Assembly: GCF_000227745.2 (NCBI RefSeq)
Contig: NC_018012.1
Span: forward strand, 3,965,412 to 4,029,411
Reading direction: 5' to 3'
Source of the DNA: Thiocystis violascens DSM 198
GTDB taxonomy: Bacteria > Pseudomonadota > Gammaproteobacteria > Chromatiales > Chromatiaceae
DNA: 64,000 nt
Numbering within the stretch: position 1 is the first letter of the stretch; the number at the start of each line of letters is the position of its first letter. Under the pieces are notes generated by a model. That model was not told the DNA's origin, ran no database searches, and saw only the letters and a program-made list of their open reading frames with translations. This document shows, one piece after another, positions 1-10,383 of this stretch. The position numbers were made by a program, and so were the translations under genes.

Positions 1-543
1 GAATCCCGCTCTGGCGTTCCCCGCGCGGGCGCTGGTTGCCCTGCCAGCCGCGTGGGGCGTGGCCTCTCGTGCGGGGGCGCTCTCTGGAATGGGTACAACC
101 CCACACGGGGCTTCGTGGGCGCGGTGGGCGGCGAGGATCTCCCACAGGCGCCGTTCGCCCAATCGGTACTTCTCCGCCAGCGCGCCGCACGACATCCCCG
201 CTAAGCGGTCTTTCAGAATCGCCTGATCGCGCGCGTACCGGTCCACTGACTCGCCACGCGGAAAGGTGGTTTCCCCGGCTCCGTAATACCAAGACAGGAC
301 GCGGGCGGCGTCCGGCCCTACGCAGTCTTCCAGGGCGCTGCCCTCGGGGTTGGTGCCGATGTAGCAGCGGCGTCCACCGAACCGCTGGGACAGTCGCACG
401 GCGGCGGCCACGCCGATCAGATCGGCAACCTCTCGCAGCGTCTCGGGCATGTGGTCGCGAACGCGCGCTTCCGGTAACGTGACCCCGTTAATCGTGACCG
501 TTTCCGATCCGCCTCTAACGCGCGAAACAGGGGTTCCCATCAT
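1..543 (-). CDS. Mor-family transcription activator-like protein (3' partial)
   Basis: The reading frame is open from an ATG at 543 to the window edge (181 codons visible). AAAGG lies 7 bases before the ATG and supports this start. After about 20 residues the protein reads LREVADLIGVAAAVRLSQ followed by FGGRRCYIG, the pattern of the Mor/C activator family of Mu-like phages (dimerisation region, then GG and an aromatic strand). A helix-turn-helix-like stretch, CGALAEKYRLGERRLWEIL, follows near residues 120-140. In Mu, Mor activates the middle promoter. Here it is divergent from a gpI-like gene, so regulation of that gene is plausible. The C-terminal tail is Ala/Arg/Pro rich and its end is not visible. 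Confidence 0.7.
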   Translation of the reverse strand, partial: MMGTPVSRVRGGSETVTINGVTLPEARVRDHMPETLREVADLIGVAAAVRLSQRFGGRRCYIGTNPEGSALEDCVGPDAARVLSWYYGAGETTFPRGESVDRYARDQAILKDRLAGMSCGALAEKYRLGERRLWEILAAHRAHEAPCGVVPIPESAPAREATPHAAGRATSARAGNARAGF

Positions 544-664
544 TCCGACACCTTTGGTTTGTCCGCTGGTCAGTCGCTTTATTTTACAACTCCATTCAGG
601 CTGTTGAAGCGTTTTCGGCGGTAGACTGTCAAGACGTTTTTCGTTGTCCAAAAGGGTTCTAGAG

Positions 665-1282
665 ATGACCGCTTGTGCGTGCGAAATCGAGATTTTCAGA
701 CCGGGATGCCACGTCGATATGAGCGGGCGTTCGGTGTGTTTTTCGGCCACGGATGTACAGGCCATGGCGAGCGCCTACCGTCCGTCTATCAGTCGTGCCC
801 CGTTGGTCATCGGGCATCCAGAGACGAATCGTCCGGCCTATGGGTCAGTGGCCTCGCTGTTCGTTCGAGAGGGGCGTTTGTACGCGCAACCGGGAGGCGT
901 CGATTCAGCCTTTGCTCAGGCGGTGAATGCGGGGCGCTACAAGAAGGTTTCGGCGTCGTTCTACCCGCCAGGGGCAGACGCCAACCCGGTGCCAGGGGCG
1001 TTCTATCTGCGCCACCTGGGGTTCCTCGGGGCCGTGCCTCCCGCTGTCAAGGGGATGGCCGATGCGGTCTTGGCGGATTGCGTTCCGCGTTTGCCGGGGA
1101 TCGCGTTTGCGGCTCCGCTGGATTTCGCGGGCTGGGGCATCGCGAACGAGTTTCCCGCGTTCGCGATGCCGGACGGTTACCAGACCGACGCGGCGCGGTT
1201 GGCGCTGCATCGCCGGGCACTGGCGTATCAGGAAGCCCACGCGGGAACGGATTACCTCACGGCGGTGGTTCGGGTGGGGTAG
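665..1282 (+). CDS. Mu gpI-like phage head protease/scaffold protein
   Basis: The 205-residue protein matches the Mu I-type protein pattern: an N-terminal FRPGCHVDMSGR segment, then APLVIGHPETNRPAYGSVAS, then GRYKKVSASFYPPG, then YLRHLGFLGAVPPAVKG. In Mu-like phages this protein processes the capsid scaffold and portal during head assembly. The C-terminal half (MPDGYQTDAARLALHRRALAY) also fits phage gpI relatives, so the gene appears whole though shorter than Mu I. ATG 665 is preferred over the upstream TTG at 644 because AAAGGG ends 8 bases before it. It is the only rightward gene in this part of the element. No terminase or major capsid gene is seen in the window; these may lie to the left. 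Confidence 0.8.
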   Translation: MTACACEIEIFRPGCHVDMSGRSVCFSATDVQAMASAYRPSISRAPLVIGHPETNRPAYGSVASLFVREGRLYAQPGGVDSAFAQAVNAGRYKKVSASFYPPGADANPVPGAFYLRHLGFLGAVPPAVKGMADAVLADCVPRLPGIAFAAPLDFAGWGIANEFPAFAMPDGYQTDAARLALHRRALAYQEAHAGTDYLTAVVRVG

Positions 1283-1286
1283 CGGT

Positions 1287-1550
1287 TCACTCCCATTCGC
1301 AACGCTCGCTGTCTCCCATCACCCCCAGTTCGCGGGCCAGATCGGCGAGGGTGCCGGGATAGACTTCATGACTAGCGCCTCCCGGTTGCCCGACACTCCC
1401 CGCGGTTCGCCGACGCAGAATGACGAAATCGCCGGGGCGATCATGCCAGCGCCGGGACGGCTCGCGCTTGCGCAAGACCGCGCCTTGCCGTTCCAGGGCG
1501 GCGATCACCCTGGAAATCAGCACGAACTCGGGAACGCGGACCACATTCAT
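1287..1550 (-). CDS. Small hypothetical protein of the element
   Basis: This 87-residue protein begins MNVVRVPEFVLISRVIAA and is rich in Arg and Gly. Its ATG overlaps the stop region of the upstream coiled-coil gene by 4 bases (1547-1550), which suggests translational coupling. It converges with the gpI-like gene and leaves only 4 bases between the stops. No recognisable domain. The reading as a real gene rests on the ATGA-type overlap and strand consistency. Confidence 0.5.
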   Translation of the reverse strand: MNVVRVPEFVLISRVIAALERQGAVLRKREPSRRWHDRPGDFVILRRRTAGSVGQPGGASHEVYPGTLADLARELGVMGDSERCEWE

Positions 1551-2596
1551 TCGGGCAACCGCAATCCGGCCTGACGATAGCGGGAACGCTCGCGCTCGGT
1601 CGCACGTTCGCGATAAGCGGGATCGTCGATCAGATCCAGGCCGGGGCCGGTGATCCTGAGCGATTGCCGGGCAGCGGGGTCGATCAACGCCTTCACTTGG
1701 CGGGCTAGATCCGGCTCGGTGCCCTCGGTGAGCTTGGCCAGGCCCAACAGGGTACCGCGCACCTCAAACAGCCGTTCGGCGGTCGCGCGGAAGTCCTGGA
1801 TGGTCCGGTCCAGTTCGACGCGGACCTGCCAGGCGAACGCAATCCGGCCTTGGCTTTCCAGATCGGCCACGCGCGCACGTTCAACCGCTCGTCGGTCTTC
1901 CAGTCCACGCACCAACAGCCCCGCGCGCTTGGCTTGCTCGGTGGCGCTGGCATGGTTCGTTTGCGCGGCGGCTCGCCGTTTTTCCAGCGCGCTCAGTTCG
2001 CCTTGAACCGCTTCGCCGAGCGCGGATTTGGCGAGAAGCGCGGCAAGCTGTTCGTCCAGCGCGTCAACCGGGGCGCGATCCGGGGCTGGGTGGGCGCGGT
2101 GTTCGTCGATCAGGCGATCCAGACGGGAAACCTCGACGCGCGCGGCCTCGATCTGGTCTTGGAGCGTCAGCAGGTCGGACAGCGAACCGCCACACAGCGT
2201 CAGGCGATCCTGTTCCAGGGCGCGGCGTTGGATGGAGAGGGCTTCGTCGCGTTGTTGGCAGGCGTTCAGCCGCGTCCGCGCCTCCGCTTCCAGGCGTCTT
2301 GCCGCGTTTACCGCGCGGTCGCGGTCGGCTTCCTGGGCGATGTACTCGGGGTTGGTGCCGGGGGTCTTGGGTGCCTCGCGTTCGATCTGGGCGATGGCTT
2401 GGCGTTCCTGTTCGCGGGCTTGAGCGCGGTCGGCTTCGGCGGTGTCCCTCGCGTCGCTATTGACGCGGATCTGTTCGTCCAGGGCGGCGAGCTGCACGGT
2501 CAGTTGAGCATGGCGCGACAGCAGCGACGAGAGCGTGGGGTTTTTCATGGCGAATGTGTCCGGTTGATGCTGAATGGGGTTGGCGGTCGGTTTCAT
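1547..2596 (-). CDS. Predicted coiled-coil protein, unknown function
   Basis: The 349-residue protein is almost entirely helical in composition: long runs of Ala, Glu, Arg, Gln and Leu with heptad-like spacing from about residue 25 to 270, ending in a less charged C-terminal part (about 290-349). No catalytic motif is visible. It could be a structural, scaffold or partner protein of the element. An internal Met at residue 17 (MKNPTLSSL) is an alternative start, since neither ATG has a strong ribosome site. It precedes and overlaps the 87-residue gene at 1287-1550. Confidence 0.65.
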   Translation of the reverse strand: MKPTANPIQHQPDTFAMKNPTLSSLLSRHAQLTVQLAALDEQIRVNSDARDTAEADRAQAREQERQAIAQIEREAPKTPGTNPEYIAQEADRDRAVNAARRLEAEARTRLNACQQRDEALSIQRRALEQDRLTLCGGSLSDLLTLQDQIEAARVEVSRLDRLIDEHRAHPAPDRAPVDALDEQLAALLAKSALGEAVQGELSALEKRRAAAQTNHASATEQAKRAGLLVRGLEDRRAVERARVADLESQGRIAFAWQVRVELDRTIQDFRATAERLFEVRGTLLGLAKLTEGTEPDLARQVKALIDPAARQSLRITGPGLDLIDDPAYRERATERERSRYRQAGLRLPE

Positions 2597-2680
2597 GCGT
2601 TGGGTCTCGGTGTGGCGGCTTGGACGGTGGCGGTTCGTGCTTTCTTGTTCATGTACGAATGATCCGGGCTGAAACTGAGG

Positions 2681-3040
2681 TTAAAGCGCGCGCCGTTTCA
2701 GTACCGCGCGAACAGTGGACTCCGCGATGCCAAGCTGGCGGGCGATGGCGCGCTTGGTTTCGCCTGACTGAAACCGCTGCAGGATGCTGGCGTCACGATC
2801 GCCCGCGATCATTGGCGGGCGATCTGGCACGATCGGCAAACGCTCCCGCTCCAAGGCGAGCAAGCGGGCTTCCAGGGCATCCAGACGCGCCGCCAAGCGA
2901 TCCAGACTGACCGGGGGCGGCGATCCTTCCAGGGCGATCAACGCCCGCTGAAAGACGGCTGCCATGCTTTCCCCCGGTTGGGTCAGGGTGCGTAGGCGCT
3001 CCAGGGCGTCGGCAGGTAAACGAAAGGACGTGGGTTTCAT
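2681..3040 (-). CDS. Ribbon-helix-helix / HTH fusion DNA-binding protein
   Basis: The 119-residue protein has two DNA-binding segments. Residues 1-40 (KPTSFRLPADALERLRTL) have the strand-helix pattern of CopG/Arc ribbon-helix-helix proteins. Residues 84-117 (ASILQRFQSGETKRAIARQL, then GIAESTVRAVLKR) read like a resolvase-type helix-turn-helix. A Leu/Ala/Arg helical linker (about 48-70) joins them. Two 20-base direct repeats and a TTGACA box lie just upstream (3061-3124), which suggests autoregulation. Likely the copy-number or lysogeny-type regulator of the element, but its target is inferred. Confidence 0.65.
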   Translation of the reverse strand: MKPTSFRLPADALERLRTLTQPGESMAAVFQRALIALEGSPPPVSLDRLAARLDALEARLLALERERLPIVPDRPPMIAGDRDASILQRFQSGETKRAIARQLGIAESTVRAVLKRRAL

Positions 3041-3060
3041 GGTCGGTATCGCGTTGACGG

Positions 3061-3124
3061 TGTAGCGCCAAGGTAGCGCGACCTGTCAATGCTGGGCATG
3101 GCGATGTAGTGCAGGGGTAGCGCG
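3061..3124 (-). promoter_or_regulatory. Operator-like direct repeats around a TTGACA box
   Basis: TGTAGCGCCAAGGTAGCGCG at 3061-3080 recurs as TGTAGTGCAGGGGTAGCGCG at 3105-3124 (44 bases start to start, about four helical turns). Between them, on the minus strand, a consensus TTGACA box occupies 3084-3089. A protein bound at 3061-3080 would cover the spacer and -10 region of a promoter for the gene starting at 3040. No clear -10 hexamer was found at 17 bases. Confidence 0.5.
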
Positions 3125-3180
3125 GCGATTGGCGAGGATGTCAGGCGACGCCGCGTCTGGCCTTCCGTCGCGACCCCTCC

Positions 3181-3531
3181 TTAGGCTGTCTGCCGATGGC
3201 GCTGCATTTCTGCCAGCGCCAGCAACCGCGCGGGTGTCTGTCTGCACGGCATCACGTCAAGCAATCGCTCGGCTCCGAAGCGTCCGCTCAGGGTGTGGCG
3301 GGCGTCATCCAGCGTACAGCCGGGGGCGATCAGGATCAGCCATACCTCATGATGATCCGTGACGCGGTAGCGGTAAACGCGCAAGGCGTTCGATTCATGA
3401 GTGTCGGCGACGCTTTGTGGCAATCCGGCGTCAAACTCCAAGATGCTCGCGCGTTCGTCCAGGGCCTCCCGGATGGCGGTTTCCTGGGAGTGGGGGAGCG
3501 GTGGCATAGGTTCCGGTTCCTCTACCACCAT
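3181..3531 (-). CDS. Conserved-looking small hypothetical protein
   Basis: The 116-residue protein contains AIREALDERASILEFDAGLP (about residues 19-38), a segment I associate with small proteins found beside replication or DNA-binding genes on mobile elements, followed by a mixed strand region (YRYRVTDHHEVWLILIAPG). The start is well supported by AGGAGAGAGGGAA shortly before the ATG. It lies immediately left of the candidate origin and points away from it. Function unknown. Confidence 0.6.
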   Translation of the reverse strand: MVVEEPEPMPPLPHSQETAIREALDERASILEFDAGLPQSVADTHESNALRVYRYRVTDHHEVWLILIAPGCTLDDARHTLSGRFGAERLLDVMPCRQTPARLLALAEMQRHRQTA

Positions 3532-3552
3532 AAATATTCCCTCTCTCCTGTT

Positions 3553-3787
3553 CCAGAAGTGGGAACTGTGGGAACCCTCCTTTTTCCCCTTTCAAAATAG
3601 ATTGTTGCAGCAGTCAAAACGGGCATTCTTCAGAAAAAAGTGGGAACCCGAGTGGGAACCCTGAGCCGATGCGCCAAGAGGGTTCCCACTCGGGTTCCCA
3701 CTTGGTTTTTGGAAATCGTCTGTTTTGCCTTTTTTTCTCCTTCTTAATCATATTTTTACGAAGGGTTCCCACAGTTCCCACTTCTGG
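3553..3787. repeat. Nested inverted repeats of GTGGGAAC units: candidate replication origin
   Basis: Eight copies of GTGGGAAC(CC) occur in four pairs. The first two pairs are on the plus strand (starts 3559, 3568 and 3640, 3652). The last two are on the minus strand (3680-3689, 3692-3701 and 3763-3772, 3774-3781). The outer pairs form a perfect 26-base inverted repeat (3553-3578 with 3762-3787). The inner pairs form a perfect 25-base inverted repeat (3638-3662 with 3679-3703) around a 16-base loop. The 3704-3761 stretch is T-rich with few GC pairs, like a duplex-unwinding element. Its position beside the primase-helicase gene fits an iteron-type origin. No gene fits here. Confidence 0.65.
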
Positions 3788-3848
3788 TAGTAGAGACCCC
3801 TAAACTTAGGAGCTAAGAGGCAGGCTTTACCATGCGCTTTGCTTGGTC

Positions 3849-7225
<3,377 letters not shown>

Positions 7226-7391
7226 GTGATCGGTCCTGATGGAGTTTCAGTGACCGACCCGATAAGCGGGGGCAGGGGCGCGACAAGCGGACGGGTGCGG
7301 GCGCACGGGTCCAGTTGGGGTTATACTTGTGTCGCCGGTGATCCAAGGCTTAAGCAGGTCGGATCTTTACGCGGGGACTGCTAATCCCCGC

Positions 7392-7433
7392 GACGGCGCC
7401 CACTCTGCTAAAGCGGCTTGCCGTCTGTTTTTT
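7392..7433 (+). terminator. Hairpin plus T-run
   Basis: GACGGC (7392-7397) pairs with GCCGTC (7420-7425), extended by GCC/GGC after a TT bulge, and is followed by TG and six T. It is oriented rightward. Confidence 0.5.
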
Positions 7434-7462
7434 ACGATACGCCAATCGCCCGCACGATTGCA

Positions 7463-7486
7463 AACGCCCTGCACGGGGCGTTTTTT
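7463..7486 (+). terminator. Rho-independent terminator
   Basis: AACGCCC pairs with GGGCGTT around a 6-base loop, followed by a run of T (stem 7463-7469 with 7476-7482). It is oriented rightward, opposite to the surrounding genes. Confidence 0.6.
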
Positions 7487-7500
7487 GTTGGGGGCGCTGG

Positions 7501-7890
7501 TCATCTCGGCTCACCCCCCTGATTTCCTGCCTGTCGCGCGATGGGTGCATTGCTCCGTTCGGTCGGGTCGCTCTCTGGTTCCTCGCGCTTGGTTTGCGCA
7601 GCCAGTAAATTCAGCCATTGCTGAATCCTTTCCCGCTCCGCGTCCCATGCATCAAGGCTGGCGAACGCTTGGTGTAGCCGTTCCTCGCGCGCGGCCAGCC
7701 GCTTCAGTTCCCGTTGCTGTCGCGGGTCCGGCGTGTCGCCTGCTTCCTGAAGAATGGCAAAGCGGCGACGGCTGATTCCCCCCAACTCGAAAACAGCGGC
7801 CACGATATCGTTTTCGCTATGGAAATGTTTTCGTCGGTTCGGAAGCGGATCGGGCCAGCGGTCGCGGCGGTTTTCGGATCGGCGGGCCAT
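7501..7890 (-). CDS. Hypothetical basic/helical protein of the element
   Basis: 129 residues. It has a basic N-terminus (RRSENRRDRWPDPLPNRRKH), a middle part FELGGISRRRFAILQEAG that could form a helix-turn-helix, and a charged helical C-terminal half. Its ATG shares a base with the stop of the upstream gene (TAATG at 7888-7892), indicating coupling. No family recognised. Possibly a regulator, by position next to the integrase-side genes. Confidence 0.55.
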   Translation of the reverse strand: MARRSENRRDRWPDPLPNRRKHFHSENDIVAAVFELGGISRRRFAILQEAGDTPDPRQQRELKRLAAREERLHQAFASLDAWDAERERIQQWLNLLAAQTKREEPESDPTERSNAPIARQAGNQGGEPR

Positions 7891-8153
7891 TACGCGGCCT
7901 CCGGGTTGCCATTCGACAGCCAGTCAATGAAGCGCGGGCGAACGATGAACAGCATGGGCCGCTTGCTGGTCGGATTCGGACGCTTCTCGATGACAGCGCC
8001 GGATGCGATCAGGCCGTTTTGATGACGATAACGCATCCACCAAAGAAGACTCGATTTGGTTGCCAGCTTGTGGCGCTCGCATTCGCGGGCGAAGTCGGAG
8101 AATTGAGAGATGTCGCCCAGATCAGGACGGGGGGCGGGGTTTGGTGCGGTCAT
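7890..8153 (-). CDS. Small excisionase/AlpA-like DNA-binding candidate
   Basis: 87 residues. The core SSLLWWMRYRHQNGLIASGA is helical with a turn, and RPMLFIVRPRFIDWL looks like the wing and final helix of small winged-helix proteins such as excisionases and AlpA. This is a shape-based guess, not a clear motif match. It lies two genes from the integrase, where an excisionase or regulator is expected, and is coupled to the 7501-7890 gene through TAATG. Confidence 0.5.
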   Translation of the reverse strand: MTAPNPAPRPDLGDISQFSDFARECERHKLATKSSLLWWMRYRHQNGLIASGAVIEKRPNPTSKRPMLFIVRPRFIDWLSNGNPEAA

Positions 8154-8228
8154 CTGTAGCGCCTCATGCGGTTGATGTGGCGCTTAGTTTGTTGGCGTGC
8201 GGCCTGTTCCGTAATGGGGGGTTTGCGG

Positions 8229-8242
8229 AAACCCTAGGGTTT
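8229..8242. promoter_or_regulatory. Perfect 14-base palindrome AAACCCTAGGGTTT
   Basis: The palindrome overlaps the stop codon of the leftward gene 8242-8979. A T-rich segment on the minus strand precedes it. It may be a terminator stem for that gene or an operator for the genes to the left (start 8153). The function cannot be decided from sequence. Confidence 0.35.
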
Positions 8243-8979
8243 TAAAAAAACCTTGGGGTTTTGCCGGGCGGTCGATAGTCCGGGTGATTTTGGATCAGAT
8301 CGGTTCGCCCGGCACCCTCGCATTCTTCCTTGACGATGTTCTTGATAACTTCCCGGCTGGATCCGAACTGGCCTTCATTCTTGATTGCCGTTGTTATCTG
8401 AGCGTGATTCATCGTCCCGACCTGAATCAACGCCTTCGCTTGTGCCCGGATCTCCCTGTTCTCGGCACTGGTGATCTTGTGGCGCTGCTTGGCGAGGGCA
8501 GCGGCGGGCGGGTCGGGACGTTCCTCGCTTGTGGCAGGGCCGATGTCGCCCGCCCGGAATGCTTGTATTTGTATTCTGATTTGATACCGCTCAATCGCCC
8601 ATCGCTCAAGCTCGCCTTTCAAAATCAGTGCGTCAGGCGGAATGGATGCGTCATAACTTAACGGAATGAGCGTGTCCGGGTCTCTCAAATCAATCTCGCC
8701 GTCCAGTGCAGCGCGGGCGATTTCATTAAACCAGCCAGAAGCGGCTGCCCCTATATTGCGCCTGGTCATGGCGCTGACAGCAAGCGCCATGACCGCGGGA
8801 ACGACATACAGATAAAAGGCGTTTTCGCTTGGTCCGGCCGTCAGCAAATCAACTAATTCAGCGTCTTCAGGCGATGCGCTTAAATTGGCTTCCGCATTCT
8901 CGCCGGCCATTTTCGCCATTTCGCTGACCAGCATTTTCAGCGGGTCAAGCGCGCATGATGTAGACTCGAAATCAGCCAT
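8242..8979 (-). CDS. Hypothetical protein beside the integrase
   Basis: 245 residues. The N-terminal half contains a hydrophobic segment, FYLYVVPAVMALAVSAM (about 55-71), which may be a membrane or buried helix. The C-terminal half is polar and helical with QITTAIKNEGQFGSSREVIK near residues 197-216, suggestive of a DNA-binding turn. Lower GC and codon use unlike the chromosomal genes suggest foreign origin. No family recognised. Being directly next to the integrase, it could be cargo or a regulator. Confidence 0.55.
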   Translation of the reverse strand: MADFESTSCALDPLKMLVSEMAKMAGENAEANLSASPEDAELVDLLTAGPSENAFYLYVVPAVMALAVSAMTRRNIGAAASGWFNEIARAALDGEIDLRDPDTLIPLSYDASIPPDALILKGELERWAIERYQIRIQIQAFRAGDIGPATSEERPDPPAAALAKQRHKITSAENREIRAQAKALIQVGTMNHAQITTAIKNEGQFGSSREVIKNIVKEECEGAGRTDLIQNHPDYRPPGKTPRFF

Positions 8980-9062
8980 TGCCGACTCTCCTATTTAGAT
9001 CGGTGACGGTCAAAGCCCCGCGACAGATTCGGGCCTGTCTCGGGGCTTGTTGTTGTCTGGGG

Positions 9063-10139
9063 TTAGCGGTTGCGGGTAATGCCGCTCAAGGCGGATTCCA
9101 TCAAGGCGCGCGAATCTTCGGCGACGAGATGTACATATCTGGCGGTCAATCCAGGGCCGGAGCGGTGCCCGAGAATGGCGGCGATCTGGAAAGCGGATGC
9201 GCCCGCTTTGGCGAGGTAGGAACCGCAACTATGGCGTAGGTCATGGATGCGCAGGTTCTCGACGCCTGCAACTTCTTTGGCCTTGGACCACGCCCGTTCC
9301 AGGTTGGGCGGTCGGGTGGGCGTGGAGCCAGGGAACACGCGGGGATCGTCCAGCTTACGGACCTTGGCCCATTCGGTCAGTCGGTCGCGGGCCTCGCCGA
9401 TCAGCGGGACGCGCCGATCATCGCCGTTCTTGGTGTTGCGCAGCAGGATTGACCCACCTTTTAGATCCACGTCGCGCCATTCGAGTTTGACAAGTTCGCC
9501 ACGTCGCGCGCCCGTCGCCAGCGCCAGCCGAACAAAGATCCCCATCCCCGCATATGTTGACCGTTCGCAGGCGGCGACAAGACGCTCGCGCTCGCCATCC
9601 TCCAGCGACCGACCGAAGCGATTGCCAACCTCCTTACGCGCGCGGATGCCGGTCAGCGGGTTACTTTGCAGCCCGAACCATCCCCGGTCGATCCCGGCCT
9701 TGTAGCAGGCACTCAGTGCGCTTTTGTAGCGGTTGATCGTTGGGCCGGTGCGCGGCTGGCTGTCCGGGGCGATCGGGTTAGCGCCTCTGGCAACTGGCTC
9801 GATCTCCATTCCAGCCAAGGCATCGCGCGCGGTATCTGAGGAAAACTCTGACAGTAACAGCTTCCCATAGCGTTCCTTCCACCATGCTAGGCGCGATGGG
9901 AGATTGTGATCCTTGCCTTGGTGGATGGTCAGGTAGCGGTCGATCAGATCGGCGAGGGTATGACGGCGCAGTTCCCCGCCCAACAACTTTGACCACTTAT
10001 CGAAGTCGGCTTCGACCGTCGCGGCGAAGGCGTCGGCTTCTTTCTTGGTGCGGAAGTATTCGGTGAACTCTTGACCCTTGCGACGGATCCGCACCTGCCA
10101 GGGCTTCGCGCGGCTTTCGAGTTTGCGGATTGACGCCAT
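9063..10139 (-). CDS. Tyrosine site-specific integrase
   Basis: 358 residues with the standard phage integrase plan: an N-terminal arm-binding part (1-55), a SAM-like core-binding domain (about 60-165) and a catalytic domain. Catalytic residues are visible: R212 (LATGARRGELVKLEW), K237 (RNTKNGDDRRVPL), H299 and R302 (RIHDLRHSCG), H325 (ILGHRSG) and Y335 (TARYVHL). It catalyses integration and excision at the adjacent tRNA-Leu 3' end, 139 bases away. The gap contains two TGGGCTCAAA repeats that may be arm sites. The complete active site suggests it is functional. Confidence 0.95.
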   Translation of the reverse strand: MASIRKLESRAKPWQVRIRRKGQEFTEYFRTKKEADAFAATVEADFDKWSKLLGGELRRHTLADLIDRYLTIHQGKDHNLPSRLAWWKERYGKLLLSEFSSDTARDALAGMEIEPVARGANPIAPDSQPRTGPTINRYKSALSACYKAGIDRGWFGLQSNPLTGIRARKEVGNRFGRSLEDGERERLVAACERSTYAGMGIFVRLALATGARRGELVKLEWRDVDLKGGSILLRNTKNGDDRRVPLIGEARDRLTEWAKVRKLDDPRVFPGSTPTRPPNLERAWSKAKEVAGVENLRIHDLRHSCGSYLAKAGASAFQIAAILGHRSGPGLTARYVHLVAEDSRALMESALSGITRNR

Positions 10140-10196
10140 AACACACCCCTTATCGTGTCTTTCGTGGGGTGTAGTGTAGCGTTGTTTTTAAAGCAG

Positions 10197-10217
10197 TGGG
10201 CTCAAATTGGGCTCAAA
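10197..10217. repeat. Two direct repeats, possible integrase arm-type sites
   Basis: TGGGCTCAAA occurs at 10197-10206 and 10208-10217, an 11-base period on one helix face, between the integrase start and the tRNA 3' end. Position and spacing suit arm-type integrase sites. This is inference. Confidence 0.4.
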
Positions 10218-10277
10218 AATGACTGTATCCGAGTTTGTTAGAAAGACATAGAAAGCCTAAGCCCTTGTTTTTTAAGG

Positions 10278-10362
10278 TGGTGCCCGGAGCCGGGGTCGAA
10301 CCGGCACGGCCGAAGCCGAGGGATTTTAAGTCCCTTGCGTCTACCAATTTCGCCATCCGGGC
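10278..10362 (-). tRNA. tRNA-Leu(UAA), attachment site of the element
   Basis: The minus strand reads an 85-base tRNA: acceptor GCCCGGA/TCCGGGC, an anticodon arm with loop CTTAAAA giving anticodon UAA, a variable arm, a T-arm with GGTTCGACCC, and an encoded CCA (10278-10280). The element joins at its 3' side, leaving the tRNA intact, as usual for tRNA-targeting integrases. Confidence 0.95.
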
Positions 10363-10383
10363 CTAGCGCTTATTTGTACCATA

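Larger units (their letters stand above)
7334..7486 (+). ncRNA. Candidate small RNA with two tandem terminators
   Basis: On the plus strand TATACT (7322-7327) could be a -10 box, though no good -35 is seen. Downstream are three hairpins: 7371-7391 (7-bp GC stem, loop CTGCTAA), 7392-7425 (GACGGC/GCCGTC stem, loop also containing CTGCTAA, followed by TTTTTT), and 7463-7482 (followed by TTTTTT). No reading frame fits. All neighbouring genes run leftward, so plus-strand terminators have no protein gene to serve. A short regulatory or antisense RNA is the simplest reading. The first hairpin resembles a Ser(GCU) anticodon arm, but no T-arm follows, so it is not called a tRNA. Confidence 0.35.

Noticed and set aside
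36..482. Rightward 148-codon frame at the left edge
   Set aside because: It is a shadow of the Mor-like gene on the other strand, which has a ribosome site and recognisable motifs.
1850..2662. Long rightward frame (270 codons) opposite the coiled-coil gene
   Set aside because: Composition is typical of an antisense shadow of a helical, high-GC gene, and it disagrees with the operon overlaps on the other strand.
3553..3787. CRISPR array
   Set aside because: The repeated unit is short and arranged as mirror pairs, without regular spacers of 30-40 bases.
7371..7391. Possible tRNA-Ser(GCU) from the anticodon-like hairpin
   Set aside because: No D-arm or T-arm (no GGTTCRA) at proper spacing, so it is treated as a hairpin of a possible small RNA.
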